This document shows positions 52,748 through 62,900 of a stretch of DNA of 64,000 bases, in pieces. The position numbers and the translations under genes are program-made. The notes under the pieces were generated by a model. That model saw nothing but the letters and a program-made list of their open reading frames with translations, searched no databases and had not been told where the DNA came from. The stretch is from Candidatus Peribacteraceae bacterium. Lineage in GTDB: Bacteria; Patescibacteriota; Gracilibacteria; Peribacterales; Peribacteraceae. Where the stretch lies: NCBI GenBank assembly GCA_028718905.1, contig JAQUKV010000003.1, positions 1-64,000 on the forward strand, read 5' to 3'. How positions within the stretch are numbered: the first letter of the stretch is position 1; every line of letters begins with the position of its first letter.

Positions 52748-54304
52748 ATGGACAACACCATCGTGTTTATCGCCCTCATCGCAGGTGCTGTGCTTGGCGT
52801 GCTCGCCGGCTGGTACTTCTTCAGCAAGGGCAAGCATGTCAGCGCGACACTGCAGGCCGACATCAGCAAGAAAGAGCAGGATATCGAGAGGCTGAACCTC
52901 AAGATCGCGCAGGCGCAGAGCCAGATCAAGACGGCCGAGGCCGAGGCCCGCGTCACCGCCAAAGAAATCCTCTCGGAGGCGAAAACGCAGGCCGCAGAAA
53001 TGGAATCGAAACTGGAAAAGGAGCAGGGCCGCATCGAGGAGAAAGAGAAAACCCTCGACGAGAAAGTGCGCGAGCTGGAGCGGCAGCGTGCGAATATCAC
53101 AAAGCAGGAGCAGGAAGTCGTGGCGCTCAAGACCGAGCTCACTGCTGCGAGCGCTTCCCACCGCGAGGCGCTGGAAAAAGTTTCGAAGCTGACGCAGGCC
53201 GAGGCCAAGGAACAACTGAAGGAGGAGCTCGTGCACGAGTTCTCGGATTTCTTCGCCGGACAGGCCAAACTCGTCCGTGAACAGTTCAGGGAAGAGGCGG
53301 ATGAAGAGGCCAAAAATCTGCTGGCCGAAGCCATGCAGCGCTACGCATCCGAAGTGGCGACGGAATCCACGGCCACCGTGGTGCAGCTGCCCTCCGACGA
53401 TGTGAAGGGCAAGATCATCGGCAAAGAGGGACGCAACATCACGGCGTTCGAGGCGGCGACCGGCGTGGACATCATCATCGACGACACCCCCGGCGCCATC
53501 GTCATCTCCGGCTACGATCTGGCCCGACGCTACGTGGCCAAACTGGCGATGGAAAAACTGATCAAGGACGGGCGCATCCAGCCGGCGCGCATCGAGGAGG
53601 TGGTGGCCAAGATGAAAGAGGAAGTCGGCAAGATGATGCTGGAATTCGGCAAGCGCGCCGCGGAGGAGCTGAACATCACCAACTATCCGCAGGACCTGCT
53701 CAAGATCATCGGACGGCTGCGCTTCCGCACCAGCTACGGGCAGAACGTGCTCAAGCACTCGCTCGAGATGGCGAACATCGGACGCATGCTGGCCGAAGAG
53801 ATCGGCGCCGATGCGAAGATCGTGACGGAGGGCTGCCTGCTGCACGACATCGGCAAGGCGCTCGATCATGAAATCGCCGGCACGCACGTCGAGATCGGCC
53901 TCGAGATCGCCCGCAAATTCAAGGTCCGCCCCGAGGTGCTGCACTGCATCGCCTCGCACCACGGCGACACGCCCATCGAATCGCCCGAGGCCTTCATCGT
54001 GGCGGCAGCCGACGCCATTTCGGGCGCCCGTCCGGGTGCGCGACGAGAATCGTTCGAGGCGTACGTGCGCCGCCTGAAGGAACTGGAAGAGGTGGCGAAG
54101 GCATTCGAGGGCGTGAAGCGCGCGTTCGCGATTTCCGCGGGCCGCGAGGTGCGCGTGTACGTGGATACGGAAAAAGTGGACGACCTCGGACAGGCGAAGC
54201 TGGCCAAGGACATCGCCGAGAAGATCGAGAAGGAGCTGACGTATCCGGGTGTCATCAAGGTCAACGTCATCCGAGAGCGACGCATTGAGGAAATGGCGAA
54301 ATAA
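52748..54304 (+). CDS. rny: ribonuclease Y
   Basis: The membrane-anchored endoribonuclease that starts mRNA decay in many bacteria without RNase E. The 518-residue protein has one N-terminal membrane helix (IVFIALIAGAVLGVLAGWYF), a long coiled coil (about 30-200), a KH domain with VKGKIIGKEGRNITAFE at about 220, and an HD domain with the metal-binding CLLHDIGKALDHE at about 363 and IASHHGDTP. It ends VNVIRERRIEEMAK. All hallmarks are intact. A degenerate REP and a ghost of its own end follow. Confidence 0.97.
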   Translation: MDNTIVFIALIAGAVLGVLAGWYFFSKGKHVSATLQADISKKEQDIERLNLKIAQAQSQIKTAEAEARVTAKEILSEAKTQAAEMESKLEKEQGRIEEKEKTLDEKVRELERQRANITKQEQEVVALKTELTAASASHREALEKVSKLTQAEAKEQLKEELVHEFSDFFAGQAKLVREQFREEADEEAKNLLAEAMQRYASEVATESTATVVQLPSDDVKGKIIGKEGRNITAFEAATGVDIIIDDTPGAIVISGYDLARRYVAKLAMEKLIKDGRIQPARIEEVVAKMKEEVGKMMLEFGKRAAEELNITNYPQDLLKIIGRLRFRTSYGQNVLKHSLEMANIGRMLAEEIGADAKIVTEGCLLHDIGKALDHEIAGTHVEIGLEIARKFKVRPEVLHCIASHHGDTPIESPEAFIVAAADAISGARPGARRESFEAYVRRLKELEEVAKAFEGVKRAFAISAGREVRVYVDTEKVDDLGQAKLAKDIAEKIEKELTYPGVIKVNVIRERRIEEMAK

Positions 54305-54342
54305 TCCTCAGTTGCAACATTGGTCTTGAGCGTAACCGAAGG

Positions 54343-54387
54343 ATGAATGTGATCCGGGAACGGAGAGTGGAAGAAACGGCGAAGTAA
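54343..54387 (+). pseudogene. ghost of the rny 3' end
   Basis: It reads MNVIRERRVEETAK-stop against VNVIRERRIEEMAK-stop in the real gene. Three of fourteen residues differ, whereas most shared residues use different codons (Asn, Val, Arg, Glu, Lys). A degenerate REP (CTTGAGCGTAACCGAAGG, about 54324-54341) separates it from the functional stop. Confidence 0.78.
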
Positions 54388-54492
54388 GAAAAGGCACTGA
54401 AAGTATTGTAGGTATTGAAGGTAAGGAAGGTACTGCCCCTCCCTTACCTCCTTTACATTCCTTACCTGCCTGACCTCTCTTACTTTTTTTCC
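54385..54492 (+). terminator. long GGTAAGGAA-type hairpin ending in seven T residues
   Basis: A purine-rich tract with GTAAG/GGTAAGGAAGGTA units is followed by its pyrimidine counterpart (CCCTTACCTCC ... CTCTTAC) and then TTTTTTT. It begins at the stop codon of the rny ghost. This looks like an extended intrinsic terminator. The following stretch to 54617 holds only the upstream region of the surface-protein gene; TTGGAT (54568-54573) and TAAATA (54594-54599) are a weak promoter candidate. Confidence 0.6.
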
Positions 54493-54617
54493 TCCCGAAA
54501 CTCTCTTGCGATCACAAACATCAATACAAAAATTAACCAACTCCCCGTCAAGCCATCACAGATGCGCTTGGATCCAGCAATGGTACGATTTGCTAAATAC
54601 TTCTCCCGCTCTCTCCC

Positions 54618-57600
54618 ATGGTTTCAAAGCGTTTCGTTCTTCTTGGAATTTTCACCCTCAGTGTCGGGGCTGCCGTTGCCGGAACACTCTGGAATTTGCA
54701 ACCGGAAACCCTGCAGGGGCAGCTTGCCGCGGGAACTTCGCAGGTGATCGATGACGGGGATGCGGGCTTCAAGACGAGCGGAACGGGATGGAAGAGTTTT
54801 CAGCATGCCTTGGGGTACAAGGGGGATATCACCTCTCCGGCCACGATCACTGATACCAATCTCTCCGCCACGTGGACATTCTCGAACGTGACAGCAGGCC
54901 AGTATAAATTTTTCGTGACCTTCAAAGCCTACAATTTGCTCACGAATCAGGCTCCCTACGCCGTCAAGGACGGGCCCTCTCTGCTCGGCTCCACGACGGT
55001 GAACCAGAAAGCTGATCCAGCGGGAAACACCTATGACGGAAAAGCATGGACGCTTCTGGGAACGTACACGGTCAAAGGTCCCAGTGTGTCCATCACCCTC
55101 CTGCGTCCGTCTGCACTCACGGCGAACGGCATCATCGCGGATGCCGCGCGCATCGAGCAAATCCTATCGCCAACAGCGGGAACCGCAGCATCCTCCGCGG
55201 CCTCGATTGCCTCCAATACACCCGATGCCAACATCCAAGCTTTGTCCGGCGGGAACAGTAGCTCACCGTTTTTGACCTGTCCCGCCGCCGGCTGTAACAA
55301 CGGCTCCTTCTGTACTTGCGATGGACGCAATTGCTCCTGTTGTAATCTGGGCATGGAGCTGCGGTGCGATGAGAACCGCACAAACTGCTTTTGCCGGTAC
55401 ATCGAGTGTGACCCGGGATCCCACGTGGGCCCGAATAATACCTGCATCCCCGATACGGTCTGCGGTGACGGTACCATCGATTGGGCCGGGACACCGAAGG
55501 AGTACTGCGAGACGCAGCCGCAGCAGGGCTGCCCTCCGGACCGGACGTGCGCCAGCTGCACGCGCTGCTCCGTGTGCGGCGACGGCATCGTCGAAGGAAG
55601 CGAAGAGTGCGAGGTGGATTTCACCTGCGGGAGCGGACTGGCCTGCGACGCCTGCGCGTGTGTTTCTTCTTCCACGCGTCTGACGGCGAACGCGACCATC
55701 GACCTTGATGTCACGAAAGCGACGATCACCACGCCCTCCGCCAACGTCACGCGGACCAGCTGGCCCGTGACCGTCACCGCAGGGAAGAACTACGATATCT
55801 TCGTCTCAACGACGAACTGCCCGACGAGTTACTGGCGCGTCTACGACGGTTCCCGGAATGTCCGCCCTCTCCTCATCGAATACGGATCCCTGCTCTGCCG
55901 TACCCCCGGCTGGATCCGCATTGCCCGGGTGCAACCGACCAGTTCTTCCCTCACCATTCAGCACGATCCCACGTCCACTGCCGCCGCGGAAGGCGCAATC
56001 GCCACTTCCATCCGCGTCGTCCAGGTTTTTGATGACGCAGTTCCCGCTCCGCTCGGCATCACGCTCATCGATGACGGGGACGAGGGTTTCTCCGTGAGCG
56101 GAAAAAGTTACGCAACGTACGATGCCACCTATTCCCTCCCCTGGGTTTCGGCCGATCTGGGTCTGTTGCCGCTCTACGGAGACGACTTCGTGATTCCAGC
56201 ATACCGAACCTTCTGGAGATTCACGGTCACTCCGGGTTCCTCTTACCAGATTTTTGCTTCCTATCGTCCCTACATCAGCGCCGGATACAACAGAACGTAT
56301 TCCATCACGGCCGGCCAGAGCACGAATTTGGGTTCCGTCACCGTCGATGGGAGCAGCATCCCCGACGGCGCCTGGTTCCGCGGCACGAAATGGAAAAGTC
56401 TGGGCACGTTCTCCGTACAATCCGATCGTCTCACCGTTGCTCTCACGCAAGGGTTCTATGACACCGACGCCGTGCGCATCGTCCGCGTCGGGGATATCGC
56501 CTCATCGTCTTCCTCTTTCCACTCAAGCTCTTCTTCTTCGCACAGTTCCAGCGAGTCTTCGAGTAGCCTATCCTCGCCCTCCTGCCTCCCCGAAGGGGGC
56601 ATCATCTCCGAGACGAACATGCTCCCCTGTTGTTCCGGCCTCGAGTCGCGTGCCAATATCGTCCCGAATCCGCAAACCGGGAAATGTCCGACTTCCGCGC
56701 CCACGAGCATATGCACCGACTGCGGGGATGGGCAATGCGGTATTGGGGAAAACGAGTGTAATTGCACTTCGGATTGTCCGCGCTCGAGTTCCTCTGCTTC
56801 ATCCAGCTCCTCTGTCGCTGCCTGCATCAACGAAAGTCAGATGGGCTACTCGTATCTGGGAAATTTCTGCTGCACGGGACTCCGTACTATCCCTGTCCAA
56901 ACGCTGCTGGAGGATGGCACGTGTGCGGGAAACAATAACGGCCATTTCTTCTGCACCGCACTCTGCAGCAATGGGCAATGCGCAGGATTGGAAAACGCAT
57001 GTACCTGTTCCGAAGACTGTCCTTCTTCAAGTTCCAGTTCTCTGTCCTCCTCTTCATCCTCATCCTCGAGCAGTTCCAGCACATCCTCAAGCAGCCTTTC
57101 GTCATCCAGCTCTTCTTCATCTGCTATCGCCTGCGTGCAGGAAGGCGGCATCATCACCGAGGCGAATGTAGGGTTGTCCTGCTGTGCGGGCCTGACCTCT
57201 CGCCCAAACCTCGCTCCAGTGAACGGAGTGTGTCCCGACGTCCCGCTTAACAACGTGTGCATCCGGTGCGGTGACGGACAGTGCGGCACCGGAGAAAACT
57301 CCTGCAACTGCACTGCGGACTGCTCCGATCTTCCGTCTTCCGCGCTCCAATGGGAATCCGTGGGAAACTCCTATTTCTTGGGCACCATTTCCGACTACGC
57401 CTTCTTCAGCACCGATTCTCATCTGTACATCGTAGGCGGTAGGGGGTTTTGGGGGGCCACCAAAGACGAATTTCGTTCCGCCGACGGGCTGATCTGGTCT
57501 CATGTCGCTTTCCTGCCTGCCCCTCTCTCTAACGCCGCCTCCCTACAGTCGTACGAAGTCGCCATGCTCTTGGGAGGCCTGACGGAAGATGACAGCGTGG

Positions 57601-59951
57601 TCAATTGGGCTCTCGCGACTCCCACGCTGGGTTCCATCAATTTCCTTTCCAACAGCGATTTCACCCTCCCGGCTCCCCGCTACGACGGAGCGGTTCTGCG
57701 CGTGGGGAGCACCACCTACTTCCTCGGCGGCAGGTACGACTCTTCGTCACTCGGCGGTTCGCTCCTGGGTTCGCTCCTGGGAGCCCTGCTCGGCCAATCT
57801 TCCACCCCTCGCGCTTCCCGGGAAATCTATGTGCATGACGGCTTGGGGTGGTCGCAGCTGGATGCCGAGCTTCCTTTCGATGTCACAACGAATGACGCTT
57901 TCACCGTCAGCGACAAACTCTTCATCCTCGACGATTCCAGCCCCCGTAAGGTGTACATGTCGACGGACGGCACCGCCTGGTCGCAAGTCGCCGTTCTCCC
58001 GTCCGCCACCGCCGGTTCCACATTCCTTCATCCCGTCCTGCACAACGGCGTCGTCTGGCTCCTCGGAAAATCCGGTACTTTCGCGGGCTCCGCAATGGAG
58101 ACGACGGATGGCCAGCAATGGCAAACGTTTACCGGCGCTTTTCCCTCCGATCTCGACAACTTCGCGCCGGAAAACGCCATCTTCTTTAAGGGAGAGCTCT
58201 GGTTGTTGGGCACCGTGGACGACTACTACGCCGGCGGCAGCAACGGCAAGGTGCTCAAGGCAAGCATGATTGCCTGCTCCTCATCGCCATGGTCCGCATG
58301 CCCGACAGACTATTCCTGCGCGGCGGCTTGTTCCGATGAAATCTGCCTACGGCCTGATGACATCGATTGCGCCCCCGGAACAACGCCCCAGTACTCCGGC
58401 GACTCTTGCGGCAATACCACCTGCTCCGGGCAGTGCGTCCGGTGCGTGAGCGGTTCCTCTTCCTCCTCGTCTTCCGTCTCCTCTCTTCAATCATGCGGCA
58501 ACGGAGCAATCGAATCGCCGGAACAGTGCGACGACGGGGACACGCGGAGCGGCGACGGCTGCTCGGCCACTTGCCGCTTGGAACCCGACGTGGAGACGAC
58601 CTTCGCAACTCCACTGCAGTTCGAGGGGAATGACAGTAGCACTGCTTCCTTCACCCTCAAATTGCATACCGCCAACCTCTCAGACTCCATCGAGGCGCAA
58701 TGGATCCAGGCTTCCTTCTACGGTGACACTAATTCGGACGGCTTGAGCCCTCTCTTCCCCGGACTCATTTTCGTCCCGGAGCCTTCGGATGACGAGTGTG
58801 CACTGGATGCCGATGGAAGAATCTTCTGTCCCCCTGGCTCGCCGAGCGCGAGCGTGGGGTATAACCTTCGACCTGGTAGTTCACATGATTTCGATGTGTC
58901 CTTCCATGTGGATCGCGCACAGTTCTGTGCAGCCACTAATTCTCGCAATCTGCGGGGCTATGCCTATCCGTACTATTCGGATGAAAAGAACGCCCAAAAC
59001 AATCTCACGACGATCTCCCTCGCTCCTTTGTGCGCAACCTGCGGGAACGGGTTGCTCGATGCGGATGAAGAGTGCGATGATGCCAACAATATCGATGATG
59101 ACAGCTGCGACTCCTCTTGCGCCATCACCTTTACCTCCCCCGCCCTTTCCATCTCCGAACGGTACATGGGTGTCGGGGTCATCCCCGTCACTCCCGGACA
59201 GACCAACGTTCCGCTGCTCCGTTTCACCGCGACCGCAAAACAGGAATCCCGTTTCACCGCGCTCTTCATCCAATCGACAACAGACATCCTACCGCTCTCC
59301 GATGCTACACTCTGGAAAGACACAAATAACGACGGTATCGCGGACCGGGAAATAGCTGGCACTTTCCATGCTGTGACCGAGACTTCCGGTTACCTCTCCC
59401 TCGAGAACGACGCCCAATTCAATATTCCCGAAAATACAAGCGCCGCCTATGAGATCCGCGGAACGATCGATCAGACGACTCATGGCTCCTTTAATATCCG
59501 TATCCAGAATAACGGCCTGTCTTCTGTTAACGCCATCTGGAAGCATCCAACAAGCGGTTACTTCTCCCTCCTCGGCGGAGTGAGTTTTGATGGCGGTGAG
59601 TGCCTCAAACCACCGGTCAACGACGATACGACAACCAGTCCCCCCTACTACCGGAATTGTGACATCACCCTAGCAACCCAGCTGTCACCGACTTGGGTTA
59701 TTTCCTCGTCTTCCTCCTCGTCCTCTTCTTCGGTTTCTTCCAGTTCCTCTTCCGTCTCTTCGGCCTGTTCGGCGGCTTCCACGCCTTCCTGCACGGACGG
59801 CGTGCTCGTACCGCAGCCGGGTCCGGATGCGAACGGCTGTCTGAGAGCCTCCGTCTGTTGTCACGGCGCCCAGAATTCCACTGCCCAGTGCACGCTGCGT
59901 CTGCAATGCGGCGGTGGGAGCTGCATCATCGCCTCCTGTTCCTGTTCGTAA
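54618..59951 (+). CDS. giant secreted surface protein: golvesin-like, Cys-rich, Kelch-like and DUF4215-type modules with poly-Ser linkers
   Basis: 1777 residues. Signal peptide at 1-22 (FVLLGIFTLSVGAAVAG). Two golvesin/Xly-like beta domains start at about 35 (VIDDGDAGFKTSGTGW) and 480 (LIDDGDEGFSVSGKSY). A Cys-rich region lies at 215-345. Three copies of a module with CC-x-GL and CGDGQCGxGENxCNCTxDC are at about 655-725, 735-800 and 840-910, separated by Ser runs. A Kelch-like propeller lies at about 925-1220 (HLYIVGGRGFWG, TYFLGGRYDSS, GELWLLG). Two DUF4215-type repeats follow (CGNGAIESPEQCDDGDTRSG near 1293, CGNGLLDADEECDDANNIDD near 1475). The last 60 residues form a Cys-rich module shared with the next protein. 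Likely a surface adhesin or carbohydrate-binding protein. Confidence 0.85.
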   Translation: MVSKRFVLLGIFTLSVGAAVAGTLWNLQPETLQGQLAAGTSQVIDDGDAGFKTSGTGWKSFQHALGYKGDITSPATITDTNLSATWTFSNVTAGQYKFFVTFKAYNLLTNQAPYAVKDGPSLLGSTTVNQKADPAGNTYDGKAWTLLGTYTVKGPSVSITLLRPSALTANGIIADAARIEQILSPTAGTAASSAASIASNTPDANIQALSGGNSSSPFLTCPAAGCNNGSFCTCDGRNCSCCNLGMELRCDENRTNCFCRYIECDPGSHVGPNNTCIPDTVCGDGTIDWAGTPKEYCETQPQQGCPPDRTCASCTRCSVCGDGIVEGSEECEVDFTCGSGLACDACACVSSSTRLTANATIDLDVTKATITTPSANVTRTSWPVTVTAGKNYDIFVSTTNCPTSYWRVYDGSRNVRPLLIEYGSLLCRTPGWIRIARVQPTSSSLTIQHDPTSTAAAEGAIATSIRVVQVFDDAVPAPLGITLIDDGDEGFSVSGKSYATYDATYSLPWVSADLGLLPLYGDDFVIPAYRTFWRFTVTPGSSYQIFASYRPYISAGYNRTYSITAGQSTNLGSVTVDGSSIPDGAWFRGTKWKSLGTFSVQSDRLTVALTQGFYDTDAVRIVRVGDIASSSSSFHSSSSSSHSSSESSSSLSSPSCLPEGGIISETNMLPCCSGLESRANIVPNPQTGKCPTSAPTSICTDCGDGQCGIGENECNCTSDCPRSSSSASSSSSVAACINESQMGYSYLGNFCCTGLRTIPVQTLLEDGTCAGNNNGHFFCTALCSNGQCAGLENACTCSEDCPSSSSSSLSSSSSSSSSSSSTSSSSLSSSSSSSSAIACVQEGGIITEANVGLSCCAGLTSRPNLAPVNGVCPDVPLNNVCIRCGDGQCGTGENSCNCTADCSDLPSSALQWESVGNSYFLGTISDYAFFSTDSHLYIVGGRGFWGATKDEFRSADGLIWSHVAFLPAPLSNAASLQSYEVAMLLGGLTEDDSVVNWALATPTLGSINFLSNSDFTLPAPRYDGAVLRVGSTTYFLGGRYDSSSLGGSLLGSLLGALLGQSSTPRASREIYVHDGLGWSQLDAELPFDVTTNDAFTVSDKLFILDDSSPRKVYMSTDGTAWSQVAVLPSATAGSTFLHPVLHNGVVWLLGKSGTFAGSAMETTDGQQWQTFTGAFPSDLDNFAPENAIFFKGELWLLGTVDDYYAGGSNGKVLKASMIACSSSPWSACPTDYSCAAACSDEICLRPDDIDCAPGTTPQYSGDSCGNTTCSGQCVRCVSGSSSSSSSVSSLQSCGNGAIESPEQCDDGDTRSGDGCSATCRLEPDVETTFATPLQFEGNDSSTASFTLKLHTANLSDSIEAQWIQASFYGDTNSDGLSPLFPGLIFVPEPSDDECALDADGRIFCPPGSPSASVGYNLRPGSSHDFDVSFHVDRAQFCAATNSRNLRGYAYPYYSDEKNAQNNLTTISLAPLCATCGNGLLDADEECDDANNIDDDSCDSSCAITFTSPALSISERYMGVGVIPVTPGQTNVPLLRFTATAKQESRFTALFIQSTTDILPLSDATLWKDTNNDGIADREIAGTFHAVTETSGYLSLENDAQFNIPENTSAAYEIRGTIDQTTHGSFNIRIQNNGLSSVNAIWKHPTSGYFSLLGGVSFDGGECLKPPVNDDTTTSPPYYRNCDITLATQLSPTWVISSSSSSSSSSVSSSSSSVSSACSAASTPSCTDGVLVPQPGPDANGCLRASVCCHGAQNSTAQCTLRLQCGGGSCIIASCSCS

Positions 59952-59976
59952 GTCCCCTTCCTCTCTTTTCGCTTCC

Positions 59977-62900
59977 ATGCCTCCCTTCCGCTTGCACCGG
60001 CCCGCCCTGCTCCTCCCCATCGGGATCTTTCTGCTCCTGGCTGGCGTGATCGTTTCCCTCCGCCCCGTTCCCTTCTCTCAACGCGCCGAGGTCGCGGAAC
60101 CCTGCGGACGTATCGGCGGCACCTGCAGCCAGCAGAACATGTATTGCAATGCGAGTTATCAGTGCCGAAAAGCCTGGTGGCCGTTCTGCGGCGATAGCAT
60201 CTGCCAGGATTCCGAACGTGCCACGGTCGTGAAAATCGACGGAATGACAGTTCTTGAGCGCTCCGGTACTGCGCGCTTCGGCGAGGCACTTGCCCCGCTC
60301 GGAGACATAGACGGGAACGGCGTTCCCGATCTTGCGGTCCTGGCAAGAGGGCCGGAGGACGATCCTTCCAACACCACCGTCTCCATCCTGCATCTTGCCG
60401 CGGACGGAACGCTCCAATCCGTTGATAGTTTTCCGTTCCCTATCACTGCATCGTTCCGGTCGTTTTCCAGTGGATTGGGAGGGATCACTACCGTAGGTGA
60501 TCTGGACGGGAACGGCGTTCCCGATCTTGCTGTCAGTCACACGTTCCGACAGGATTCCGATGAGATGCCGTACTACATCGGCCAGGTGAATGTTTTCCTG
60601 CTGCAGAAAGACGCGTCGAACCGCATCAGCGTGAAGTCGCAATACACGGTGAAAGCCCCGACAACCGCCTCTCTTCACTGCGGAAGCTCCAATCCCGCAC
60701 AGTGCAAGGCGAACGGCGTTTCCCTCTTCGGCTCTTCCCTGGCCTATCTCGGCGGTGACCGTCGCGCCCTCGTCGTGGGATCGGCGAACGGCGCGTGGTA
60801 CACGGAGCTTTCGCGCTACAGCGCCACGACTCCCGAGGAATTGGGAGGAGGCGCAGCTACGGATGACCGGGTGCTCTTCGTCGCGGCCATGGGTCCGGGA
60901 CCCTCGAGCAATTCCAGCATTCTCGCTGCGCAATTCGCCTTGAGCGGCACGACGCAGGGAATTCAATTCTTTTTCGTCAACACGAAGGACCAAATGAATG
61001 CGCGGTACAGAATCATATCGGGAGCGGGGGTGACGTATAACCTCGGACTCAATAAATCCATTGAATCCATCGCCCCCACGGGCAACCTGGATGGGAACGG
61101 GAATGTAACCGGCGACTTGTTCGTCGGCGGGAGTATCAACGCCGTCAACACGTATGATGGTTTGCGACGTGCCGTCGCGAACGTGAGCTTGGAGAATGGT
61201 ACGTACGGACAGATCGTGCATGCCACCGAGATCATTCCAAGCTTCGACGACTTCGCCGCGTCCGGTGACGGTTTCGGCACCGCGGTCGCCGTGGTCGGTG
61301 ACATTGATGGCGACGGTGCGCAGGATTACGCAGTCGGGGCCCCGGATACCGTCCGCTGCGCCGACGGGACACGGACGCAAGGATGTGCCGACCAATACAA
61401 GGAAGGGGCCGTTTGGCTCCTTCTCTCTCAAGCAGGTTCCCAGGCGTGCCCCGCCGATTGCTCTGGGTTTTCTTCACTTTCCTCTTCCAGTTCAAGTTCT
61501 GCGTCCTCTTCCAGCTCCTCCTCGTCCTCTTCTTCGCTTTCTTCCAGTTCCTCTTCTTCCAGCTGGCATTCCTCGTCATCGTCTACCGCCGTCTGCACCG
61601 ATTCCGACGGAGGTCTGGTCTATGACGTTCAGGGAACCATTACCAACTACCTGCCATATGGCACGGAAGTCTTCCCCTCCGCAACCGACATCTGCTTCAA
61701 AGACAACAACCAGAACCCAGCCATCGATCCGAATATCCTTCTGGAGGGATACTGCGGCAACGACGGCTTCGGCCATCTAGAGCAGTACACTTGCCCCAAC
61801 GGCTGCGAGAATGGCGTTTGCCTGCCGCCGGGCGTTTCGTCGTCTTCGTCCTCTTCCTCTTCGTCCTCTTCCAGCTCCTCCTCGTCCTCCTCTTCGCGCC
61901 TCCTCTTACCATCATGGGGCTGCTCCCCCTGCTCCGGTCGGGGATGCGGATACTGTGCCGCCTCCGGCCAAGAATGCGTCGTAAGCTCCAGCCTCCGCAA
62001 CGGCTACCAGTGCCTGACGACTCCCGAACCGGGCTGGATCGCCTGCGGATGCGTGGGATCCGATACCAATCCGATCGCCGAATGCTGGGGCGACATGGAA
62101 GTGAACGCGGGCGGCAAGCCCTGCTGCCCCGGATTAAATGAGCTGCCTAACATGCGAGTGATCGGCGGATCATGCCTACGGGCAACAGCGACCTTCTGCA
62201 CCGCCTGCGGCGACGGTATATGCAACGGCAACGACAACGGCGGAGAGAATTTCTGCAATTGCCCGGAGGATTGCGGATCGGCTCCGGCAAGTTCCTCCAG
62301 CTCTTCTCTGCACGGCGCCGGCGCGTCTTCGAGTGCTTCTTCCTCTTCCAGCATCAGCGGCCCCGAAACGGTGGGGCAGGATGAAGTGACTTTCGCCCGA
62401 CAGTACGCCGCATCGTTCGGCGATCGTGCTTCGCTCCTCGCGAGCGCCGACGGCCGTTTCATCGTCTACGCGCGTCGACCGAGTTCCTGGGCGAACGAAA
62501 TCCTCTACCTGCTCGATACGCAAGAGTTGGTCCGGCGGGAAATCCCCGCCACCATCGCGAGTTACCGCAGCTTCGCGCAACCGTATCTCTCGGCGGACGG
62601 ACGCTTCGTCGGCGTGCAGGAATACACCTTCTACACCCAAACGGGAGCCGACGAACTCTCTTCTATGTGGATTTACGACACCGCAACGGAACAGCGCTCC
62701 GTGATCACCGCCGCTCTCACTCCGGGCAGTACCGGCAAGCAAGCAACCTTCGCGCGCGACATGCGGAGCGCCGCGTTCTTCTCGCAGTGGATGCTGGACG
62801 ACTCCGGTCAATGGTCGCCGGGGAACGGCGATGTCTTCCTCTACCTCTGGAGAGAAGAGGAAGAGATCGTCCAACTTCCCGTCATGTCCGAGAACGCCGG

